Below are positions 1 through 7,543 of a stretch of DNA of 15,974 nucleotides, one piece after another. A model generated the notes under the pieces. The model did no database searches. It was not told the origin of the DNA and saw nothing but the letters and a program-made list of their open reading frames with translations. The position numbers and the translations under genes were made by a program. Each line of letters starts with the position of its first letter. The stretch's first letter is position 1. The DNA comes from an uncultured Saprospiraceae bacterium (lineage in GTDB: Bacteria > Bacteroidota > Bacteroidia > Chitinophagales > Saprospiraceae): NCBI GenBank assembly GCA_934699305.1, contig CAKUWM010000031.1, positions 1 to 15,974 of the forward strand. The letters are read 5' to 3'.

Positions 1-1
1 G

Positions 2-91
2 AATAACTTTAATAATGTGGTAAATATGGCGGGTGGCTATAAACTTTATCTTGATTGTTCAGCTGAAAGAAGATTATTGGAAAAGGGTTGA
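2..91 (+). CDS. C-terminal fragment of a rhodanese-like domain protein (partial)
   Basis: This is the 3' end of a gene that begins before the window. The frame starting at base 2 is open from the window edge to TGA at 89-91. The 29 visible residues include VVNMAGGYKLY. In rhodanese-like domains the stretch after the active-site loop commonly reads (V/K)xNLxGGxxxY, so this tail fits the end of such a domain. It could be free-standing or the last module of a CoA-disulfide-reductase-like flavoprotein or a metallo-beta-lactamase fusion. The catalytic Cys loop would lie outside the window and cannot be checked. The family call rests on this short match alone. Confidence 0.5.
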   Translation, partial: NNFNNVVNMAGGYKLYLDCSAERRLLEKG

Positions 92-93
92 AG

Positions 94-119
94 CCAATCG
101 GGATTTTAATACCGATTGG
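94..119 (+). terminator. Hairpin just after the rhodanese-like gene, possible terminator
   Basis: CCAATCGG (94-101) pairs perfectly with CCGATTGG (112-119) around a 10-base loop, starting three bases after the upstream stop codon. No T-run follows, so it is not a classical intrinsic terminator. It may serve as a 3'-end stabiliser. Its right arm overlaps the start of the dispersed repeat at 113-217. Confidence 0.35.
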
Positions 120-217
120 ATATTCGTAATAGTCCCATTGCATTGTCCCAAGCGACTTTCATCCCGATATCGGGCGCATTTTGATTTTAAAGAAAGTTGG
201 ACTGATATATAAATCAA
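113..217 (+). repeat. Dispersed intergenic repeat, copy 1
   Basis: Roughly 105 bases that recur, diverged, in opposite orientation at 13548-13653. Shared blocks include TTCGTAATAGTCC (123-135 here, identical to the complement of 13631-13643), a CCCGAT...CGGG palindrome (163-174 here), and GTTGGACTGAT followed by TAAATCAA (196-217 here, two mismatches in 22). By eye about 48 of 58 bases agree in the left part. No coding potential is seen. Confidence 0.75.
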
Positions 218-411
218 CATCAGTATAACTCCCAAATCTGTATTTGGAAATGATGAATTGATATAGGATTCGTAATCAGCACTATTTGGTTTTGTAAAAC
301 CTCGGTTACTGGATTTGGGTTGAACTTGTGGTGAGGCTAAATTTTCAGGATCAATTTATATGGGAAATTAAAAGAATAATACTATATTTACGTTTTATTC
401 AAACCACCAAT

Positions 412-1104
412 ATGAAAGTCATTCAATACCTAACAGAGCTTTTCTACCCTTCAACTTGCATCTATTGTAGCTCATCCGTACCCAATCAGCATAGCATATT
501 TTGTTCCGAATGTCTAATGATGACTGTGTTTACACAATTCCAAAATGGCTGGGATAACGAAATGACACAGCGACTTGTGAGCATGACGCATTTAAAAAAT
601 GCCTATGCTCCTATCTTTTTTAAGAAAGGTTCTCCCATCGCGGGTTTATTTTATAAAATTAAATATGGTAATAGGCCGGATTTGGCGCAAAGATTTGGAG
701 TTTATTTGGCATATTATTTCAAAGAATTAAAAAAATGTGGTCCTGATATTGATGTCATTACCTTTGTTCCTGTGCACCCTTTGAAAAAGGCAAAAAGAGG
801 ATATAATCAAAGTGAGGTAATAGCTACCAGTATGGGGAATGAGTTAGATATACCGTGTCTCCCGTTATTAACAAGGATAAACAATATAGAAACGCAGACT
901 CATTTTGGGCGTATAGACCGGCTAAAGAATCAAGAAGGAAGCATCCAATGTGATGCCATAATGATGAACTATAAGCACGTCTTAATAGTGGATGATATCT
1001 TGACTACAGGCGCCACCATTGAGACTTGTAGTGATGCTATAGAGAAAGTCAATCCAAAGGTGTGTATTTCTGTTGCGACATTGGCACAGGCCGATAATTG
1101 GTAA
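412..1104 (+). CDS. ComF family phosphoribosyltransferase-like protein
   Basis: ComF-type protein of 230 residues. It starts with a probable zinc-binding cluster (C16, C19, C31, C34). It then has the family's KRGYNQSE segment (128-135) and a type I phosphoribosyltransferase PRPP loop VDDILTTGAT (193-202). ComF family members are cytoplasmic and linked to DNA uptake and single-strand DNA handling in competent bacteria; the enzymatic reaction is not settled. A GTG at 328 gives an open frame 28 residues longer, but that extension does not look like the family and ComF proteins usually start shortly before the CxxC pair. I therefore chose ATG 412. The gene is convergent with the polyprenyl synthase, only 31 bases away, with no visible terminator between them. 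Confidence 0.88.
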   Translation: MKVIQYLTELFYPSTCIYCSSSVPNQHSIFCSECLMMTVFTQFQNGWDNEMTQRLVSMTHLKNAYAPIFFKKGSPIAGLFYKIKYGNRPDLAQRFGVYLAYYFKELKKCGPDIDVITFVPVHPLKKAKRGYNQSEVIATSMGNELDIPCLPLLTRINNIETQTHFGRIDRLKNQEGSIQCDAIMMNYKHVLIVDDILTTGATIETCSDAIEKVNPKVCISVATLAQADNW

Positions 1105-1135
1105 TGTCAAAGGAGTGGATTGTTGAAAAAGCCAG

Positions 1136-2110
1136 TTACTTTTCTCGATTGATAACGTAGTGCATGAGTTTTTCTAAGGCGGAGGATGCTTCATTGTCAG
1201 ACACTTTACGTAGGATACTGATGGCTTCGTCACAATATTCTATCATTCTTTTTTCGGCATATTCCATACCTCCGGATTGATGGACAAATTGAATCACTTC
1301 TTGAACAGCCTTTTGATTTTTACTTTGATTTTTAATTAAATTGATGATATGTCTTTTAACCGGTCTTTCTGCTTGTTGTAGGGCGTAGATCAAAGGTAGG
1401 GTCATCTTTTTTTCTTTAATATCAATACCTAAGGGCTTTCCGACATCTTTAGTCCCATAGTCGAAGAGGTCGTCCTTAATTTGAAAGGCAATACCTACTT
1501 TTTCTCCAAATAATCTAAACTGTTCGTAAATGGTTTTATCTACACCGGATGAGGCGGCCCCTGCTTCACAGGCTGCAGCAATAAGGGAGGCGGTTTTTTG
1601 TCTGATTATTTCAAAATAAACTTCTTCTTTAATGTCGAGTTTACGGGCTTTTTCAATTTGTAACAATTCCCCCTCACTCATATCTTTAACTGCACCGGAA
1701 ACGATGCGTAGTGACTCGAATTCTCGATTGTTGACAGCAAGCTGTAATCCTTGTGCCAGTAAATAATCTCCTACCAATACAGCAACCTTATTTTTCCAAA
1801 GGGCATTGATGCTAAAGAAGCTGCGTCTTTCCATACTTTCATCGACGACATCATCGTGTACCAAGGTTGCTGTATGGAGCAATTCAATTAGAGATGCTGC
1901 ATTGAAAGTGGTATCCGTACACTTTCCTGCTGCTTTGGCACTGAGAAAGACGAAGATGGGGCGAATCTGCTTCCCTTTTCGCTGAATGATATAATACATG
2001 ATGCGATCCAGAAGTGCGACATTGCTCTTCATGGCATTCCGGAAATGTTTTTCAAACTTTATAAGTTCTTCTTTTACCGGTTCTTTTATACTATCCAGCT
2101 GGTTTGACAT
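1136..2110 (-). CDS. Long-chain polyprenyl diphosphate synthase
   Basis: All-trans polyprenyl diphosphate synthase, 324 residues, the usual length for octaprenyl/heptaprenyl synthases. It adds isopentenyl units to an allylic diphosphate, most likely to build the menaquinone side chain. Visible family marks are GKQIRP (46-51), the first Asp-rich motif DDVVD (86-90) followed by MERR, the segment GDYLLAQG (114-121), and the second Asp-rich motif DDLFD (213-217). The residue five before the first motif is alanine, not a bulky aromatic, which is expected for a long-chain product. The exact chain length cannot be read. A -7 element (TACATTTG) lies 10 bases before the ATG, so the mRNA leader would be short. 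Confidence 0.92.
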   Translation of the reverse strand: MSNQLDSIKEPVKEELIKFEKHFRNAMKSNVALLDRIMYYIIQRKGKQIRPIFVFLSAKAAGKCTDTTFNAASLIELLHTATLVHDDVVDESMERRSFFSINALWKNKVAVLVGDYLLAQGLQLAVNNREFESLRIVSGAVKDMSEGELLQIEKARKLDIKEEVYFEIIRQKTASLIAAACEAGAASSGVDKTIYEQFRLFGEKVGIAFQIKDDLFDYGTKDVGKPLGIDIKEKKMTLPLIYALQQAERPVKRHIINLIKNQSKNQKAVQEVIQFVHQSGGMEYAEKRMIEYCDEAISILRKVSDNEASSALEKLMHYVINREK

Positions 2111-2120
2111 CGTTTGGCTG

Positions 2121-2152
2121 CAAATGTAATATCATTTTGTTATACTATGAAA
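2121..2152 (-). promoter_or_regulatory. Bacteroidota-type promoter of the polyprenyl synthase gene
   Basis: On the minus strand, TACATTTG (2121-2128) matches the TAnnTTTG -7 consensus exactly. TTTC (2149-2152), 20 bases further upstream, is a one-mismatch -33 box. The start codon at 2108-2110 would be only about 5 bases into the transcript. Confidence 0.5.
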
Positions 2153-2214
2153 AAAGAAATTAGGCTTTATGAAAATTCATACATTTAGAGATAGAAAAGA
2201 GGACTTAAATGTCG

Positions 2215-3837
2215 CTATTCATCAACTTGAGGATTAAAATCATTCATGTTGATGACAACTTCGATGCTCCAATTTTGACGCAATGGCTCAATTTTACGAC
2301 TATAGATATTTTCCGGATCTTCCTTTAAGATAAAGCTGCCTTTGTCTATTTTTCCATTTTTATTACGATCCTCTAAGATGTCGATTTGATAGGATTCAGC
2401 CGGTAAGCCTTCCACATCAATTTTAAAACTATTTGTATTGCTCAAATGCCATTTTTTCCATATTTCTCTTGATTTGACTAATTGGATTATATAGTCAAAA
2501 GAGGCATTTAAGCTATCTATCTGCAAGACTATCGAACTCAGAGTGGAGGGGTCTGTGATTTTGAACCGGATTTGCAATGAATCATTAGCATTGTTCAACC
2601 GGTCTTTAATCGCTCCCGGATACATTTTTAAAGCATAGGAAGTATCAGCAAGCCAATTGCTTTTTAGCAAGATATTATTTTGATCTAAAGAGTCAATAAT
2701 GGCTGTAAAGTCGAGTGGTGTGGTGTCTTGTTGTGTGGTGAGTTGCATTAGCTCTTTGTGTAACGAATAAATCCCAGAGTTAAAGTTAAGTCTTACCGGT
2801 TTGCCGGGCACGTAGGGGAAGATTTTGATTTCAGTTCTTTCTTCTACCAGTTTAATTTTTCTGTCAGCCCATTTGGGGGAGAGCTTTTGTCGGATAGTAT
2901 CAGGTTTAAAACCCGGTTTGGTTATTTCTATATTGACTTGTCTCAATGTGTCGCCATAATATACATCGATCAATTGTTCGCCCATCTTGAATCTTGGCTG
3001 CAACTTGTCATCCAGGGATCTGATTTTAAACCCGGCAGTAGAAGGATCAACAACAAAGCGGATTCTTTGATTGGAAGAGCTGTCCACCGAAGTTATTTTA
3101 GGGGGGATTTCTTTGCTGAACACTTGAATTTTAAGGGGTTTGCCGGTATATGGCAGCGATATGTTATTTCGGACAAATCCGGCTTTTTCATTTGTCAAGT
3201 CGTATTTATAATTGAGATTATCGTCTTTTAACGCTATTGCCTGATAGTTGCCGACTTTCATATTATGCAGGACGACTTCCCCATTTTTGTTGGAGCGACC
3301 AGCATAGTCAGGTAATGACTTATAGACGACACTGTCGGAAAGGTCTCTATACAACATGAGGAGGGTATTGTCAGAGGGCTTACCCGTTCCGGCATCTATG
3401 ATGTTGGCTTGCAACTCTAAGGAGTCAATTATGTCTCCGGTACTGAAAACATACCTGAAATCAGGGACAATATTTCCTTCTGTATAATCCTTGACGGATT
3501 CGCCGAAGTTGATGATATAAGTTGTATTGGGCTTGAGTTCTTCTCCGTCGTCAAAGGCGAATAGCACGGATTTATCTTTTATTTTGACGGTAGGTTTGTA
3601 CTGTAAGGGTGGGCTGATGAGAATTTGTTGTTCGGCTTTGTCCAATATTAGAAATTCATCAAAGTTAAAAATAAGATTTTGCTTTGTGAAGTGGGTTTGG
3701 TTAAAGGCAGAACTTTTATCTTTCTTGAGTTGAGGGGGAGTCGTATCTTTGGGTCCACCGGTAGGTTGTACCGGACGAGCACAGGATGTCCAGATTAATA
3801 GAGTTAAGAGATAAAAACACCGAATTGTCAATTTCAT
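2215..3837 (-). CDS. Ig-like (Big_5/SbsA type) domain lipoprotein
   Basis: Probable outer-membrane or surface-facing lipoprotein of 540 residues. The N-terminus MKLTIRCFYLLTLLIWTSC is a signal peptide ending in a lipid-acceptor Cys at 19, followed by PTGGPKDTTPP, a signature at the start of the Bacteroidota 'Ig-like domain-containing' lipoproteins. The first ~120 residues after it fit a bacterial Ig-like Big_5 domain (FDEFLILD... ELKPNTTYIINFG). The rest looks beta-rich, and near the C-terminus there is ILEDRNKNGKIDKG, typical of this family. The precise role is unknown. An alternative ATG at 3846 adds three residues. I prefer 3837 because a -7 element at 3854-3861 would put the transcript start almost on the 3846 codon. 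The patatin gene ends 43 bases upstream of this start. Confidence 0.82.
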   Translation of the reverse strand: MKLTIRCFYLLTLLIWTSCARPVQPTGGPKDTTPPQLKKDKSSAFNQTHFTKQNLIFNFDEFLILDKAEQQILISPPLQYKPTVKIKDKSVLFAFDDGEELKPNTTYIINFGESVKDYTEGNIVPDFRYVFSTGDIIDSLELQANIIDAGTGKPSDNTLLMLYRDLSDSVVYKSLPDYAGRSNKNGEVVLHNMKVGNYQAIALKDDNLNYKYDLTNEKAGFVRNNISLPYTGKPLKIQVFSKEIPPKITSVDSSSNQRIRFVVDPSTAGFKIRSLDDKLQPRFKMGEQLIDVYYGDTLRQVNIEITKPGFKPDTIRQKLSPKWADRKIKLVEERTEIKIFPYVPGKPVRLNFNSGIYSLHKELMQLTTQQDTTPLDFTAIIDSLDQNNILLKSNWLADTSYALKMYPGAIKDRLNNANDSLQIRFKITDPSTLSSIVLQIDSLNASFDYIIQLVKSREIWKKWHLSNTNSFKIDVEGLPAESYQIDILEDRNKNGKIDKGSFILKEDPENIYSRKIEPLRQNWSIEVVINMNDFNPQVDE

Positions 3838-3853
3838 AGGATACATTCAAGGG

Positions 3854-3861
3854 CAAAGATA
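3854..3861 (-). promoter_or_regulatory. Candidate -7 element for the Ig-like lipoprotein gene
   Basis: TATCTTTG on the minus strand matches TAnnTTTG exactly and sits 16 bases before the ATG at 3837. No TTTG-like -33 box is visible at the usual distance, so this may be weak, or the gene may be read from upstream. Confidence 0.35.
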
Positions 3862-3879
3862 GGGTATTCGCATTGGTTA

Positions 3880-4800
3880 TTATTCTTTTTGATTATTTCT
3901 AAAATCATTGGCTGATGAGTTGCGAGATTGGGCGTATTGAAAACCCATATTCCACCATGTTTTCATCTTTTCCGCATTAAATATAAGTGAAGAAGAGTGG
4001 GCTGTTACAGAGGTGGGTGAGTAATAAAAATTGAGTGTAACATCTTTGGCTTTGGCGACTAATTTTCCGATGCGGATATTTTGTCTTGAGATCCTTTCTG
4101 CCATATATAGATTGAGGTGTGTCAGCAAGGAAAATACATTTTTTGAAGGTAGCAAGTTGGTGCCGGCAGTCTCAGAATCAAGAATGATGACGTCAATAAT
4201 CTTAGCTCCCAGGTGTATGGCTTCTTCAATGGGAACTTTTGAGCCGAACCCGCCGTCGGCATATTCGTAGCCATTTTTTTCGTTTAAACTCATGAATGGG
4301 ATAAAATTACAGGATGTCCATATCCAGTCACAAAATTCGCGATAATTGTGATCTTTAATCGACTTGTATTCTACCTGGTTGAGGGTAAGATTCGATACGG
4401 TTACCACAGCTTCTTTTTCAGAAGATTTTAATTTGTCAAACTCTTCTTCTGTAAATTTTTCCAATATCAGTTTTTTTAATTTGAAGCTTTCTCCAAATGT
4501 TTTTCGTCCCCTAATAAACTGGCGAATGACGTTGGTGTGATTTATTTTGACCTTGGTAGAATCTCCATCAGGCCGGAAGGTAAATGGATTAAGGCTAAAA
4601 ATATCGTTTTGACTCACGGAAGTAAAGACTTGTTTGATTTTTTCGACTTTGCCTAATGCCAGATGACATATCAAAAGGCTACCGGTAGATGAGCCCACCC
4701 AGATATCATATTTGTATTCCAATTGTTTAATCAAATATTCAGCTACGCCTCCGGCAAATGCGCCCCTGCTACCACCGCCGGAAATGACAAGGGCTCTCAT
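3880..4800 (-). CDS. Patatin-like phospholipase / serine acyl hydrolase
   Basis: Patatin-family hydrolase of 306 residues, probably acting on lipid esters. All catalytic elements are visible: the oxyanion loop GGGSRG (8-13), the nucleophile elbow GSSTG with Ser38, and the dyad aspartate Asp182 in DGGFGSKVP. Together these make the Ser-Asp dyad of the family. There is no signal peptide, and the short N-terminus before the oxyanion loop fits a cytoplasmic enzyme. It follows the M28 peptidase gene after 59 bases, in which I see no good promoter, so the two may be co-transcribed. The physiological substrate cannot be inferred. Confidence 0.9.
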   Translation of the reverse strand: MRALVISGGGSRGAFAGGVAEYLIKQLEYKYDIWVGSSTGSLLICHLALGKVEKIKQVFTSVSQNDIFSLNPFTFRPDGDSTKVKINHTNVIRQFIRGRKTFGESFKLKKLILEKFTEEEFDKLKSSEKEAVVTVSNLTLNQVEYKSIKDHNYREFCDWIWTSCNFIPFMSLNEKNGYEYADGGFGSKVPIEEAIHLGAKIIDVIILDSETAGTNLLPSKNVFSLLTHLNLYMAERISRQNIRIGKLVAKAKDVTLNFYYSPTSVTAHSSSLIFNAEKMKTWWNMGFQYAQSRNSSANDFRNNQKE

Positions 4801-4859
4801 TTGTATTGAATAATATTATTTAGAAAATAGTTGGTCACATGTCAGATACTTGTATGATT

Positions 4860-6329
4860 TTAGTTTGCCCAGCGCCATTCGTTTCCGAGAATGAGCTCTT
4901 CTTTTAGTTTGTTTTTAATCATGAGGTCTCTCGTTTCGTCCGAATTGCGATACCTAACAGGTAGGTAGTCTTCATTGGCAAGTGCGTAGAGCATCATGGT
5001 AATAAAGCGTACATTGTTGTTGAGTTGATCTTTTATAACGAGGTTGAAGTGGTCGCAATCTGCGTGATAGCATCCCCAAGCACCCGGTGGTAACTTACCA
5101 TTGGAAGAAGATACCGGGACGCCGGCAAGCATAAAGGGTTGATGATCGCTATGAAGTCCTAAAGAGGACGATACGTCGTTGGCATAAGAGGTATCCACTT
5201 CTTGCATTATAGTACCAATGTTATGCATGATGGATTTCAGGCTGTCGTTACCTCCGGCATTAAAACCTCTGGTGTTGTTGGCCATGTCCAGGTTAATCAT
5301 GAGCTTGACATTTTTAAGTTGATTGTCTTTTTCAAGTTGACTAACCATGTATTTTGAACCGAGTAATCCTTGTTCCTCTCCCATAAATAAAACAAAGTGG
5401 ATGGTTCTTTTGGTTGTAAGATGAAGGGTTTTGAATACACGGGCAATATCTAAGACGGTAAAGGAGCCGATTCCATTGTCAATAGCGCCGGTGGCGAGGT
5501 CCCATGAGTCGAGGTGCCCACCTATGATGATGGTCTCGTCTTTGAGGTTAGGAGAGGTCCCTTCTAACGTCGCAATTATATTTCTTGCTTTGGTAAGTTC
5601 ACTTTTATTGGCCATATTGATTTCGGCCGATAGGGGGGATCCATCCTTCAGTTGTTTTCTAATGTCTTCACCGGACTCAAGAGAAATACACACAGCCGGT
5701 ATGGAGATGAGGTTGCCGGTGACAGAAGCAGTACCGGTGAGCAATACGCCACCTGTAGCGCCATTGGAAAGAATGATACCGCGAGCTCCGTATCGGATGG
5801 CAAGGGCTGTTTTTTCGGAACGGTGAAGGTTGGACTTTCCTTTATTTTCCGTAAGTCGTACATTGATGTTGGCAAGGACGATTTTGCCCTTAATCCTTGA
5901 ACCGGTAGCTTCAAAGTCTGATGTGAGACCATCGCCTAAATCGATAATTTCGCCTGATACATGTGCTGATACCGGTGAGTGGGCCAAAGAAACGACGGGA
6001 TATTCTTTGTTTGTGGAGCTTCCTTTGATTGTTAATGAAACGGACTTTCTTGACCAGGCCTCCGTTTTAAATTCTTGAAAATAGGCATTTTTGTAACCGT
6101 ATTGTTGAAAAAGTCGATAAGCATATTCTTCTGCTCGCCGACCGTTGTCACTGCCGGTAAGTCGATGACCGATGGTCTCTGTAATGTCCTTAAGGTTTCC
6201 ATAAGCCCTTCCATGCTGTAAAACGTCCGTATTAATTTTTTCAAAAACGGGTTTTAGTGGTTGCCCGGTAAGCAATGCAAAGGATGTTGCTATCAGGAAA
6301 AAAGTGATTATTGGGACATATTTATTCAT
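4860..6329 (-). CDS. Secreted M28 family metallopeptidase with PA domain
   Basis: Exported zinc aminopeptidase/carboxypeptidase-Q-like enzyme of 489 residues. A signal peptide covers about residues 1-22. A protease-associated (PA) insert lies around 115-245. The M28 catalytic domain follows, with probable di-zinc ligands and catalytic residues His272 and Asp274 (GGHLDSWD), Asp284 (GAIDNG), Glu318/Glu319 (MGEEQG), Asp348 (NLDMAN) and His422 (CYHADCDH). The ligand set is complete, so the enzyme should be active; it is expected to trim peptides outside the cytoplasm. No strong promoter is visible. The best guess is TATATTTC at 6393-6400 on the minus strand, with TTGG 21 bases upstream. Confidence 0.92.
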   Translation of the reverse strand: MNKYVPIITFFLIATSFALLTGQPLKPVFEKINTDVLQHGRAYGNLKDITETIGHRLTGSDNGRRAEEYAYRLFQQYGYKNAYFQEFKTEAWSRKSVSLTIKGSSTNKEYPVVSLAHSPVSAHVSGEIIDLGDGLTSDFEATGSRIKGKIVLANINVRLTENKGKSNLHRSEKTALAIRYGARGIILSNGATGGVLLTGTASVTGNLISIPAVCISLESGEDIRKQLKDGSPLSAEINMANKSELTKARNIIATLEGTSPNLKDETIIIGGHLDSWDLATGAIDNGIGSFTVLDIARVFKTLHLTTKRTIHFVLFMGEEQGLLGSKYMVSQLEKDNQLKNVKLMINLDMANNTRGFNAGGNDSLKSIMHNIGTIMQEVDTSYANDVSSSLGLHSDHQPFMLAGVPVSSSNGKLPPGAWGCYHADCDHFNLVIKDQLNNNVRFITMMLYALANEDYLPVRYRNSDETRDLMIKNKLKEELILGNEWRWAN

Positions 6330-6533
6330 TTACCTTAGCGTATTTTGATTATAAAATTAGGATAAGTTTTCATAATAAATTTTAAATTAAACGAAATATA
6401 CTAAATTAATTTTGCTTTGACCAATAGGCTGCCTCCATTCCCCTATAGGAGCGCAGGGCTCGGAGGAGACAAGTGGCCAAAGTAATTTCCGAATTGTATA
6501 GTTGAATCGAAACCAAATTGTAGAGAATCCCAT

Positions 6534-6550
6534 TGAATTTGAATGTGAAT
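6534..6550 (+). repeat. 17-base direct repeat, unit 1
   Basis: TGAATTTGAATGTGAAT here is repeated exactly at 6602-6618, 68 bases downstream. Internally it is built of GAAT/TGAAT steps. Both copies lie upstream of the sugar kinase promoter. Confidence 0.7.
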
Positions 6551-6601
6551 CCGCCAATAAATAAAAACCGGTTTCACTATAAGATTGCAATTTGAAAAGC
6601 A

Positions 6602-6618
6602 TGAATTTGAATGTGAAT
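6602..6618 (+). repeat. 17-base direct repeat, unit 2
   Basis: Exact second copy of the 6534-6550 unit. It ends 20 bases before the -33 box of the kinase/pfk promoter, a position suited to an activator site, though this is speculation. Confidence 0.7.
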
Positions 6619-6638
6619 TTCTTAAATATTCATTTATT

Positions 6639-6669
6639 TTTGCTTAGTGTAAATAAAACACTAATTTTG
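6639..6669 (+). promoter_or_regulatory. Bacteroidota-type promoter of the sugar kinase-pfk unit
   Basis: TTTG (6639-6642), 19 spacer bases, then TAATTTTG (6662-6669): an exact match to the TTTG-N19-21-TAnnTTTG arrangement known for the Bacteroidota housekeeping sigma factor. The GTG start at 6687 would lie about 12 bases into the mRNA. Confidence 0.72.
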
Positions 6670-6686
6670 CCTGTTAATTTGAATTT

Positions 6687-7532
6687 GTGAAAGTTGTAGT
6701 AGATCTCGGTGGAACAAAAGGAGATTGGCGTTTAATAGGCCCGGACGGGCATATAGAGTCAGCTCAAACCAGAGGGTTCAACCCTACGTTGCATAGCATG
6801 TGGGACTTAGAGCAGATTGTCAAATCCGACTTGCGTCTTCATAAGCATGCCATTTCTGAAGTTTACTATTATGGTGCGGGTGTTCATGGTGATATGATAA
6901 TTCATTCACTTGGTGTAACATTAAAGTCGTTACTTCATACAGACAAAATAGAAATAAACTCCGATCTTATTGCAGCTTGTAGGGCGACATGTCAGTATGA
7001 TAAGGGTATTGTATCTATTTTGGGCACAGGCTCTGCTACGTGTATGTACGATGGTTCTAATATAGTGGATAAGGTTCCTTCATTAGGTTATATTGCAGGT
7101 GATGAAGGGGCGGGCAGTAGTCTGGGAAAGCAAATATTGCAGGCATATTATTATCGAGAAATGCCGGAAGATCTGAAAGGGGAGTTTGAGAAATTATATG
7201 GATTCAGTCGGGAAGAACTCTTGGAAAACATATACAAAAGGCCGGGAGCAAATAGTTACCTTGCTTCATTTGCCAATTTTGCATTGACCCTAAAGGAGCA
7301 TCCATATATAGATAATTTGATAAGACAAGAGTTTGAAAAATTTGTTGCCCGGCACTTGCTAAAGTATTTTCAGGCCAGACAATATAGGTGTCATTTTGTC
7401 GGTAGCATAGCATGGTTTTTACAAGACCAGTTAAGATCTGTACTTGATAATCATGGACTCTTGTTGGGAAGTGTCATCCGAAAACCGATAGATGATTTAG
7501 TATATTTTCACAATCACCCGAATAAACCATAA
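6687..7532 (+). CDS. BadF/BadG/BcrA/BcrD-type ATPase, N-acetylglucosamine kinase-like
   Basis: Sugar kinase of the ASKHA fold, 281 residues, close to the usual length of Bacteroidota GlcNAc-kinase-like proteins. Phosphate-1 motif DLGGTKGDW (6-14), TRGFNP (28-33), an acidic residue in NSDLIAA (Asp93, probable general base), phosphate-2 motif LGTGS (112-116) and GDEGAGSSLG (138-147) are all present. Many relatives read DSGSTKTDW at the first motif; here the positions are L, G and G, a modest variation. It starts with GTG, supported by the promoter just upstream. Pfk begins 11 bases after its stop, so both are likely on one mRNA, coupling phosphorylation of an amino sugar or hexose to glycolysis. 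The substrate is inferred from the family only. Confidence 0.82.
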   Translation: MKVVVDLGGTKGDWRLIGPDGHIESAQTRGFNPTLHSMWDLEQIVKSDLRLHKHAISEVYYYGAGVHGDMIIHSLGVTLKSLLHTDKIEINSDLIAACRATCQYDKGIVSILGTGSATCMYDGSNIVDKVPSLGYIAGDEGAGSSLGKQILQAYYYREMPEDLKGEFEKLYGFSREELLENIYKRPGANSYLASFANFALTLKEHPYIDNLIRQEFEKFVARHLLKYFQARQYRCHFVGSIAWFLQDQLRSVLDNHGLLLGSVIRKPIDDLVYFHNHPNKP

Positions 7533-7543
7533 TTATTTTATTG

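Larger units (their letters stand above)
92..411. other. Intergenic region upstream of comF-like gene
   Basis: No credible reading frame is seen between the rhodanese-like tail and the ComF start. The stretch holds a hairpin just after the upstream stop (94-119) and one copy of a ~105-base repeat (113-217). Beyond the repeat, 218-411 is AT-rich. Only a weak -7-like TATATTTA is visible at 383-390, with no convincing -33 partner. Confidence 0.6.
6330..6686. other. Divergent intergenic region between the peptidase and sugar-kinase genes
   Basis: No convincing gene. It separates two divergent genes and so should carry both promoters; the plus-strand one is clear (6639-6669). The stretch also contains a local GC-richer patch (about 6428-6472) with short complementary segments (CCTCC/GGAGG and the palindrome CCTATAGG), and a 17-base direct repeat at 6534-6550 and 6602-6618. 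Confidence 0.6.

Noticed and set aside
163..174. CCCGATATCGGG as a stand-alone regulator operator
   Set aside because: It is better explained as the palindrome inside the dispersed repeat, since the second copy has an equivalent longer palindrome at the same place.
328..411. GTG start giving the ComF-like protein 28 more residues
   Set aside because: The extension does not resemble the family, whose members begin shortly before the CxxC cluster; ATG 412 gives a normal N-terminus.
2887..3231. Plus-strand open frame of 114 codons opposite the Ig-like lipoprotein
   Set aside because: It is antisense to a clear gene and its product resembles nothing; a shadow of the codon pattern.
6387..6602. 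Minus-strand open frame of 71 codons in the peptidase/kinase intergenic region
   Set aside because: No recognisable protein, no ribosome-binding site, and it overlaps the 17-base repeats; likely a chance frame.
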